Positions 21,601 through 28,664 of a stretch of 28,664 nt of DNA are shown one piece after another. The notes below the pieces were generated by a model. It was not told the DNA's origin. It made no database searches and saw only the letters and a list, made by a program, of their open reading frames with translations. A program made the position numbers and the translations under genes. The stretch comes from Saccoglossus kowalevskii (taxonomy: Eukaryota; Hemichordata; Enteropneusta; Harrimaniidae). Positions within the stretch are counted from its first letter, which is position 1; the number at the start of each line of letters is the position of its first letter. The stretch is taken from assembly GCF_000003605.2 (NCBI RefSeq), contig NW_003145788.1:10256-38919 (forward strand), read 5' to 3'.

Positions 21601-24600
21601 AGGCACCACCTTCATATAACTCTTCACTCGGCATATATGATATTGGAAAGATCCAAACATGTACAGGTACAACACACTCTTCGGGATTGCATTCTAGTTT
21701 ATTTTAGGACTTAAAGTGATTTTCGGCTTTCAAGTTTCAATTTTCCAGTGTCAATTTTTCAAACACTGATTTCCCAAAGAAAGCTGACGTCATGCCAAAT
21801 ACCAAGGTGACAATTTTGGTGAAGCCAAGTAAGCGGTTTCCAGTCTTGCTTTTCATGTTCATATTACACTCTGCTTTCAAATGTCATAATTCCAATGAAG
21901 ATTTAACTACCATGTCAAGTTCATTATCGCGTTACAATGGGAAACAATCTATGATTGTCATTAGGTAAATGTACGGTCATGTAACAATAAAGCAAGTAAA
22001 GTAGATAAAAATGACCGTACCTGTCCCAATGACAAGACCACCCACGTGGTTGAGAACTCAGTTCATACTGTTGTAATTCCCAATCAGCGTCTTGTAATTT
22101 ACGAATTAAATATTTAGTGTCCAGCGCGCCTTCTCGCCAGTCTAATATCCGAGTCTACAGGTAGAAGACAACGAAAGAGTCAGAAAAAAACAGTAACATG
22201 TTGATTTTTAACAGTTGAACAACAGAATGCATGAGTTCTGCAATGACCAATTTCCAGATTATTATTAACATTTGAATGCTAAAATGTTGTCTCCTTTCAA
22301 AAACAGGCATAAGTTTTCCAAATTTTGAAAACATGTAGCCATGGGGAATTATGTTCACATAGTTAGAAATGCAGAATATTGAACCTAATTTTTGGTGGAA
22401 AGAATTATGGTGTTCAAAGGGTCAATTGCAAATATATTAAACATAAGAAGTTTGTATTATAAGGTTATATAATTGGTATATATCAGACTACACTCACCTC
22501 TACTTCTAATAACATTATTTGAAACTTTGTCATCATACTCTTCTTTATATCCAGGAATTCCAATTTACCAGTGATTAACGATGAAAATTCTGCTATCTCA
22601 GCCTGTAACAAAACAAAAGACATTAAGACTATGAGAGGCTACACCTAAATAATTAGATATACCGGAACCATATACTGATTAATTCTGAAGCAGCCTTAAA
22701 ACTGTTTCAACAATAAATTACCTTTAACTCTGCTTCTTCCTTGTTTTTCTGTTTGTTTCTAAGTTTTTCCTCTTCTTCAGCTAACTTTTCTAACTCAGTT
22801 GTATCGCACTGTGTACCAATATCTTTCTTCGCATTCTGCAACAGCTTGGCTATTTTCTGACGTTTAAATGGTACTGTAGGCACATCTGAATCTGCAAATA
22901 TTCAGATTAAGATTTAGTTTTCTTACATGCCTAAATGGCCAGCTTCATGCCGTGTATATGCACATATTAATTAGCAAATCGTTTATGACATAGTCACTAA
23001 ACAAGTTATTAATTCTGCAAAGCTTGAACAAGGATACATTGACATTGGAAAACCTAAATGAACTGACATGAACATGTGCCATTATTGTGCACTCTCATGC
23101 TGTGTGTCACACATAAAACCAATTGAACCAGGTATTCAGTAATTGATTATAAAAGTCACTAGTTTTTAGCAAACAAAAATACTTTGAAAATCATGTGCAA
23201 TTATTACATTCACAACATATATTTCTCACATCACTTTTTACCATACTACACTGGATAACAAATAGGCTGGCCCAGCCATATTAAGTTGATTTTGTCCGAG
23301 ATCTTCTTTTTGAAGAAAAGGTCTTGCATACAATGGCAATTATAGCAGATAAGTAGCGCATGAATTGAAATGCCTTAGCTAATTTATGCAATATAAGCAT
23401 GATGGACAAGAAATAGATGCTAGACTAAAACATGATCAATAGGCAACTACAGGTATGTAAAATGTGTGACCCCTGTACGTTCAATAGACGTCCCCAATGC
23501 AATGAATGTGCAGTAGAAAAATGCAGAAACAGGTTGCATAATAGTCATACTGTAATCACAATTTCACGCATAGCTGAATTTTTAAAGGAGCAATAATATT
23601 GGTGTTTTCTGGGCATTACCATTATTGTCATCACCAGAACTATGTGGTTTTGCTACTGCTACTGTTGTAGAGGTTGCTAATCCTATTTTCCTCTGGTGAC
23701 ACACTGCATCGGGTACTTCACCCTGCAAATAATAATATACATGCATTGGGAATACACATTATACACATTCCATCATATATTTGACAACTGCAGTTCTTGG
23801 ATTTAAATCTTGTATTTTAAGCTACAATCATAAAACACATGTAAGAGCACTACTCAAAATGTGAATACTCACAATTTTCCTTTCAAAAGCCAAGTCCAAC
23901 TGCTGATCTATGTCAAATTCTTCATCATCAGGTGCAATGTCAGCATTATCACTTAGTGGTACAGAGCTTGAGCTTGTCACAATAGTTTTTTGTGATATTT
24001 CACTACTGCTAACAACAGTAGGAGCAGTGACTGCAACAGACGCACTCGATACATTGTCTGGTTCGTTTCCAGAGGCAGGTAAATTTTCTCCTCTTATAAA
24101 CTTTTGCATTTGTAGTTTGAATTTGGCTCTTTTACTCAGTAGATCATCAACGCTAACTACGCTAACAGGTTCTATTGGTTCTTTTTCAACACTGAATGGT
24201 GGAATTGGACCAAAAATAGGTAAGTTTTCAGGCTTCTCCTCCAGTTTAGTTTTACCAAAAACAGGTAAATCAATGTCATAATCCGGTGATGGTGGTGGTG
24301 AAGAATATGTTTGCAAATTTGACCCTGTGTTGAGGGAAATGTCATCAACGCCTGGTGGCAAAGGTTCATATGTGTCTTGCGAGTCATCCTCTATGGCGGT
24401 GCTGGACGGCACTATACTGGGTCCATACATGAAACTATCAGAGCTGTAATTGAACAGACAGATTAAAAGATGTAATCAATAATTTTACAAACTCATCGAG
24501 TAAAAATCTCATAGATACACTTATGTAAATGACAGAGGTGAATCTATGATCAAAATAAGACGTTTAAATTATTTAGCATACAGTAAACACAATGTCTCCT

Positions 24601-26412
24601 AATGGTTTTAACCATGTGGTATAGTCAGAAGTTGTCAAAAAAATTAAAAACAATCAACATGCATATGTATACTATTATGTCGTCTTTGTACCTAATTTGC
24701 TTGAACAAAATCTGTCAAAGCATGTCTAAAAATGTTTAAAGACACATGCAAAATAAAACCAACATGGCCACCAGTTGGCCAATTTGAATCAAATCAAAAA
24801 ACTAATCGATGTACATTAGTGACCTATTATGTATGAATTTCATGCCAAGTTTGATCCAATTTTGTCCAGGCATGCTTGAGAAACAACTGATGACATGTTG
24901 AAATTTCATGGTTATAGTTTTTTTGGATGAAAATTACCACCAGATTGTTAAATTTTATTGGAATGCCAAAATACATGGGAGGATCATGCAACCAATTATG
25001 TCTTTCCTTTGTACAAAACCTGTGAAAGTGTATCTGAGAAACAGTTAGAAATCAAATTGTGAGACAAAATGACATACATCAATAACAAAACTCAATAGAA
25101 TTGGCCAGAGATGATATCCAAGAAATGATGCCGGCTCGACGAATGGATGGATGAAAACCAAAACACAATCCCTGTTTCAGACTATGTCTATGTGGTTTGG
25201 TGCCACAGCTTGTTTTAATATGGAAGATTAAGTGAATATCTCACACACCTTTCTTCCTTTTCTTCAGGCATAATTGGTCCAATAATAGGTAATTGTGGAC
25301 CAATATAAGCTGGTTCCGGCTCCGGCTCTGGTTTTGGTTCTTCTCCAATTTGCTGGCTTGATACATTGGATTTGTAATTTTCAGGAGTTTCCCATGTAAC
25401 TTCATTAGTGACAGTGTTCCAGTAATATACGCAATTCGTGTTAGCATCGCATACCTCTTGCCATTCCCCAACTACTGTAATCATATTAGTTAAAAAATTA
25501 ATTCATCAGGTTTTTTATAAGGAGTTGGGGCAAATAATGAATAGTTGTCTACAATAAATAAAAGGTTACAAAATTATTAGATGCACAGAACAATTTAGTT
25601 GGCCACCAGCTTTGAAAGGAAACCCTATATAACCAATTCATACAAATTGCTTTATTTGCATGCTGGCAGCAAGAAAAATGATTTTTCAGTTTTAAAATTG
25701 AAGGATCCATTGTCAAACAAAATACTGTAAAGTATTTTATTTTTGCTTGGAATTAATTGTCGCTATTTTGCTGAAGGAATGTTTCATTGAAAATAAAATC
25801 CAGCATTCTACATTCAACTCATCAAAAATCAGTGAAAATCAATTCTATACAACACCTAAAAAGTCTTTTCCGCAAAAATTAATTCCAGCTAAAATAAAGT
25901 ATTTTACAGTACACAAATCCTAAAAGTTTCACCTGGATCAGTGATGCCATTCGTGGTAGTAGAATCAACAGCAACATTGTCTGGTTGTGAATTATTGCTA
26001 ACTTCTTTGTAATCCTCTTCACCACTATCCTGAGGAGTTTCTAGTGCATCAATTTCCTGCAATGATGAAATACACATGTGAGAAACAACAACATTGAAGA
26101 TTGTAAACCGATTCAGTTGAAAAATGATCAGATATAAATTGTTTATATTATTAGAACACATTGATGATGGGGATGACAAGAGAATGTAAAAGTTATTGTT
26201 ACTTACTGCTAGAAAATCAGCTACTTTCACATCTAAATCAGGTTTCTTAGTTTGAGGAGCAGATGTAGAGGATGATGACACTTGAGATTGGTTCTGTATT
26301 GTAGAAGTAGATGCTACTAGTGTATGCTGAGTAGTCGGGTTATCATCATTATTATCATCCCCATCATCACTGTCACTACCACTGTCAGCATAAGCACCTA
26401 ACAGACCAATAC
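18693..26412 (-). CDS. FNBP4: Formin-binding protein 4 (FNBP4), twelve exons, 5' end missing
   Basis: WW-domain adaptor binding proline-rich regions of formins; the human protein has about 1,017 residues. Exons in transcript order: 26207-26412, 25933-26056, 25249-25474, 23873-24443, 23620-23722, 22722-22891, 22498-22602, 22021-22154, 20567-20763, 19841-20412, 19259-19431, 18693-18783. All junctions are GT-AG and in phase, giving 889 residues and a TAA stop. Visible in order: LLGAYADSGSDSDD acidic start (4-17); DFLAEIDAL (65-73); WW1 at about 111-141 (W114, YYW 126-128, W137, P140); SKRAKFKLQ region in the long fourth exon; lysine/glutamate coiled-coil-like stretch (about 420-466); DWREGAL (506-512); WW2 at 540-566 (W540, YYY 551-553, W563, P566), split by an intron; polyproline runs and EDGEI in exon 10; LPALVQKW and SSSSEED in exon 11; C-terminus NWRERLKRKKPSENT. 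The first visible exon starts in phase 2, so at least one upstream coding exon is absent. Confidence 0.95.
19841..20412 (-). other. FNBP4 proline-rich exon (residues 613-802)
   Basis: A single exon encodes several proline tracts (EPPPPPPPPETPPPLP, SSPPPPPPPMDSPPPPPPG), followed by a V/I/T/P-rich stretch and a basic KVKKVKR end. The EDGEILDVDMD motif between the tracts corresponds to a conserved acidic motif of the family. Such tracts are typical ligands for WW, SH3 and EVH1 domains. Long open frames on the plus strand here (19824-20066) and in a second minus frame are compositional shadows. Confidence 0.85.
20764..22020 (-). other. FNBP4 intron inside the WW2 domain
   Basis: A 1,257-bp intron with donor GTACGG and acceptor CTATAG interrupts the codon for R546, within the second WW domain. 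Nothing else is recognised in it. The plus-strand open frame at 21502-21714 has no familiar features. Confidence 0.75.
22892..23619 (-). other. FNBP4 intron without recognised features
   Basis: Bounded by donor GTAATG at 23619 and acceptor ATTTGCAG next to 22891. No inverted repeat or exon is recognised within about 730 bp. Confidence 0.6.
24444..25248 (-). other. FNBP4 intron with diverged about 150-170 bp tandem repeats
   Basis: The intron has donor GTGTGT and acceptor AATTACAG. Within it, units beginning CTATTATGT (24672), CCTATTATGT (24821) and CCAATTATGT (24991) are each followed by AATCTGTCAAAGCATGTCT- or GTCCAGGCATGCTTGAGAAAC-like text. A GACGAATGGATGGATGAAAA motif at about 25138-25157 closes the block. 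CCAGTTGGCCAATTTGAATC at 24770 links it to motifs at 2131 and 16990. Confidence 0.55.
25723..25911. mobile_element. Palindromic MITE, copy 3 (FNBP4 intron)
   Basis: Begins TACTGTAAAGTATTTTATTT and ends AATAAAGTATTTTACAGTA, a nearly perfect terminal inverted repeat. The interior matches copies 1 and 2. Its right end is only 21 bp from the 5' splice site (25932) of the FNBP4 exon at 25933-26056. Confidence 0.85.
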
Positions 26413-26696
26413 CTAGATAGGCAAAACAATGGGATACAGTGACCTCATCAATTTGTGAATGATATCATACTGTAAATTTAAACAAAAATTACGTATGGTT
26501 TTTGCAGCCTTTTGATGAAAAAAACTACAAATTTATAATTAGATGAACTTCTCCACCAACGATTATGCCACATTTCCCTTTTACAGTGGGTTGAAGATGA
26601 AAGCTGAAAGTTTTGGTGGTCACTAATTTCATACAACTCAGAAAGTCTGTTAGCAAGTTGTCATTTTAGTAATAACCAAAAAAATCAACATCTTAT
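26413..26696. other. FNBP4 upstream intron sequence
   Basis: Lies between the acceptor ATCTAG next to 26412 and the hAT-like element. No exon was recognised here on the minus strand. Confidence 0.5.
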
Positions 26697-28059
26697 CAGT
26701 GTTCTCCCCAGGATGTAAACAGCGTGGCGGTCCCGCCACAGTGCTTCGATTTGCCGCCACACCGGTCTGACACCGCCACGGTGATTAGCAAGACCGCCAC
26801 AGTGCTTTTTTCATTGGGGATCTCGTCACGCTGGTTGGCCCGACCGGCACTCAAAATTAGCGACCACCACGGAAACGCGTCCGACTATTGTCATATTGTT
26901 ATTATACTTACGTACCGACTGACAAGCATCCTGCCAGTCGTGGATAATAATTTGTAAACAATAGACATAGTCGTGCGACGTGGTATCGGCTTTAAACAAT
27001 ACAAGTCAATTTTGTAAAATTAGCAAAAACGTGTTTATTGCGTGATTGGGTAAAATACATTTGAACTGTTATCATCGTGAACATTCTTCTTTCAAGACTT
27101 CTTTTACCTTTCAAAAATTGCTAATCACCTTTTTCGAAAACCATCATGCAGTTTACATCTGAAATCCATACCAACACATCGTGCTACGACATCGCTTTAC
27201 TTCCGCAATGTAATTTTTTATGATCACGATCATTCGGAAAACTTCGGGTTCTACCGGCATTACCATGCGGCATTCTGATTGGTTAATGGCGTTTTTGACC
27301 CACCGGGTCAAAGGACACATGCGGTCTTTTTTTAGCTCCATGGGTCAACTAACGCGTCTCAGCTATCATGGCGGGTCTGTGTTTTTCACAAAGTGATCGA
27401 GTGATCAAAAATAATTTCTCTCGATAAAACTAGTTCAAATTTTACGTTTTTTTCATATAAAAGTATTTAATTTTTGCATGGCATCATGACTGAGTAAGAG
27501 AAATTATTGGTATAACCGGTGTATAACATCGCGAAGTAAGTTATGTCACGTCGTAACTTTGATGATTGTTTGGAAGTGTTATTTCTTCGTTCATTTACTG
27601 TAAATGTAAACGTTGTAGAAGCTGATGGTCGGAATAATAACCAGCAATCCGCCAAATAATTATGTGGTCATGAAAGTCTTGAACATAATCCTGGCTGAAA
27701 CGTTTCAGTTGAGTTTCATTTAACCTTTTACAATTTATTTGTTTCTTTTTAGTCTGCAGCATTTGCATATCGAGAATGTTTCATTTTTAAATTCAAACTC
27801 TTCTAAGTTGTGAAACGTAATTTTTTGACTCAAAAAAAAAAAAAATTTGCACTGTGACGGAGCTCATTAATAATACAAAAATGCCCAAAATAAAAGTGTT
27901 TATAACACTGTGTAAAGCAAATAAATATCTGCCACTTTGTTTTTGAAAATATGTTGTTTATTGTGTGGGTGTAAATGTGCTTTGGTCAATTTCTATTATT
28001 ATGTAAATGATATGCAAATTAGGCCGCCACAGTGGTTTAAATTCCTGGGGAGAACACTG
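26697..28059. mobile_element. hAT-like non-autonomous DNA transposon, 1,363 bp
   Basis: Ends are perfect inverted repeats of CAGTGTTCTCCCCAGGA (26697-26713 and 28043-28059). They extend imperfectly to about 35 bp through TGTAAACAGCGTGGCGG on the left and its counterpart on the right. The CAGTG start and the sequence style are typical of hAT superfamily ends. Subterminal CCGCCAC motifs occur at 26733, 26754, 26773 and 26794, with the reverse form at 26724 and one more at 28024. No transposase is recognised in the interior. An 8-bp target duplication is not evident, so the copy is old or its edges are altered. An internal GC-richer part (27140-27380) has CCAAT-type and GGGTCA motifs. Confidence 0.75.
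27294..27312. promoter_or_regulatory. TTTGACCC-3-GGGTCAAA palindrome inside the hAT-like element
   Basis: Perfect 8-bp inverted repeat with a 3-bp spacer. A further GGGTCAA follows at about 27344. The half-site resembles the nuclear-receptor RGGTCA motif arranged head-to-head, but binding is unproven. Confidence 0.3.
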
Positions 28060-28370
28060 CAATACTATAATAGTTAATTATAATGAAATCGCGGAGAAGA
28101 GAAGATAACATCAATTTGGCCAGAACCTTCAGTAGTACATTTTTTTACTCAGTCAGAACGGCTGATAACAGGTTGGTTTGGAATAGTTCATTGACTCAAG
28201 AGAATACTATTGCTAGAGACATTGTCAAATCAGCAGATGACCTATGACCTGGAAATTATCTATCACCATCTACACGCACAGTGGATTGTAGTGCAATTTA
28301 ATTAAATAAATTATGTCCCTCGTTTGTCACAAATTCTGTAAAGACTAAGATTCCTTTTAATTAATTGTAT
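28060..28370. other. Upstream/intronic DNA, no exon recognised
   Basis: No FNBP4 N-terminal exon was recognised on the minus strand. The only notable motif is TGACCTATGACCT at 28238-28250, a perfect direct repeat of the nuclear-receptor half-site with one-base spacing. Confidence 0.4.
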
Positions 28371-28371
28371 C

Positions 28372-28664
28372 TTGTTCATTAATAAAATAACAAGTTAGGG
28401 GCTCAACCAACAAAGTGGATAAATTTAATTTAATATGGTTAGAAAATAATTTTGAATTATTGGGACTGATCTTCGACCTTAATTTAGAAAACATGGTGGT
28501 CTTAAATTATGAAGATAAATTGAGAAAAATTTCTTCCTTGTTTGCTTCATGGGGCTGTAGACCACTATCTCTTTTGGGTAAAGTTACAATTGTTAAAAAT
28601 CTTGCAATCTCACAACTAATCCATTTATTTTCCTCCTTGCCATCCCCTCCTAGTGCACTTATGA
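28372..28664 (+). mobile_element. Non-LTR retrotransposon reverse-transcriptase fragment, runs off the right edge
   Basis: From about 28396 one frame is open to the end of the window. It reads ...FELLGLIFDLNLENMVVL, NYEDKLRKISSLFASW and RPLSLLGKVTIVKNLAISQL, then IHLFSSLPSPP. This is the palm-to-thumb part of LINE reverse transcriptase: 'LG(I/L)xF', 'W..R.LSLLGK(V/I)', 'K(N/S)LA(I/L)..L.HL....P.PP'. That part lies after the catalytic FADD box, which is not present here, so the copy is 5'-truncated or rearranged. It resembles L1/Tx1-clade elements. Orientation is opposite to FNBP4. Confidence 0.8.

Noticed and set aside
23910-24281. 123-codon plus-strand open frame
   Set aside because: Antisense shadow of the long FNBP4 exon 23873-24443.
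26912-27000. Possible first FNBP4 exon ending at a good GTAAGT donor (minus strand)
   Set aside because: The encoded sequence does not resemble the FNBP4 N-terminus, and the segment lies inside the hAT-like element; judged a chance donor.

Overview
The window is eukaryotic nuclear DNA. Genes are split by GT-AG introns, the base composition is AT-rich, and about a third of what can be read is dispersed or inverted repeat. Two conserved animal genes are present, plus many non-autonomous DNA elements and fragments of non-LTR retrotransposons. Repeat style (palindromic MITEs, short diverged tandem blocks, L1/Tx1-like LINE ends) fits a marine invertebrate, perhaps a non-vertebrate deuterostome. 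That placement is an inference and is weak.

Layout. 1-185 is an exact 36-bp tandem repeat, open on both strands. About 985-1730 is a decayed LINE 3' half on the minus strand, followed by a pentanucleotide tail. 2687-2848 is a large foldback. About 4757-6476 is a 1.7-kb element with long terminal inverted repeats. 7978-12326 (+) is a complete five-exon GOLT1B/GOT1 gene (138 residues), preceded by a probable promoter; its first coding exon is only 25 nt long. Introns 2 and 4 of this gene carry a palindromic MITE and a block of about 120-bp diverged tandem repeats. 12.3-18.5 kb lies between two convergent genes and holds several inverted-repeat elements (12982-13486, about 14558-14945, 15047-15204, 15986-16168) and no gene I can support.

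18693-26412 (-) is FNBP4 (formin-binding protein 4). Twelve coding exons are visible, all in consistent splice phase, giving 889 residues. They contain two WW domains, a large polyproline exon and the conserved C-terminal tail. The N-terminal coding exon is not found. Upstream of the last visible exon lie a hAT-like non-autonomous element (26697-28059) with phased subterminal repeats, and a LINE reverse-transcriptase fragment (+) running off the right edge.

The two genes are convergent and functionally unrelated: GOLT1B acts in ER-Golgi/Golgi membrane traffic, and FNBP4 is a nuclear/cytoplasmic WW adaptor for formin proline-rich regions. I see no operon-like or defence-like system. The most unusual material is the set of inverted-repeat elements and the coding-compatible 36-bp repeat at the left edge.
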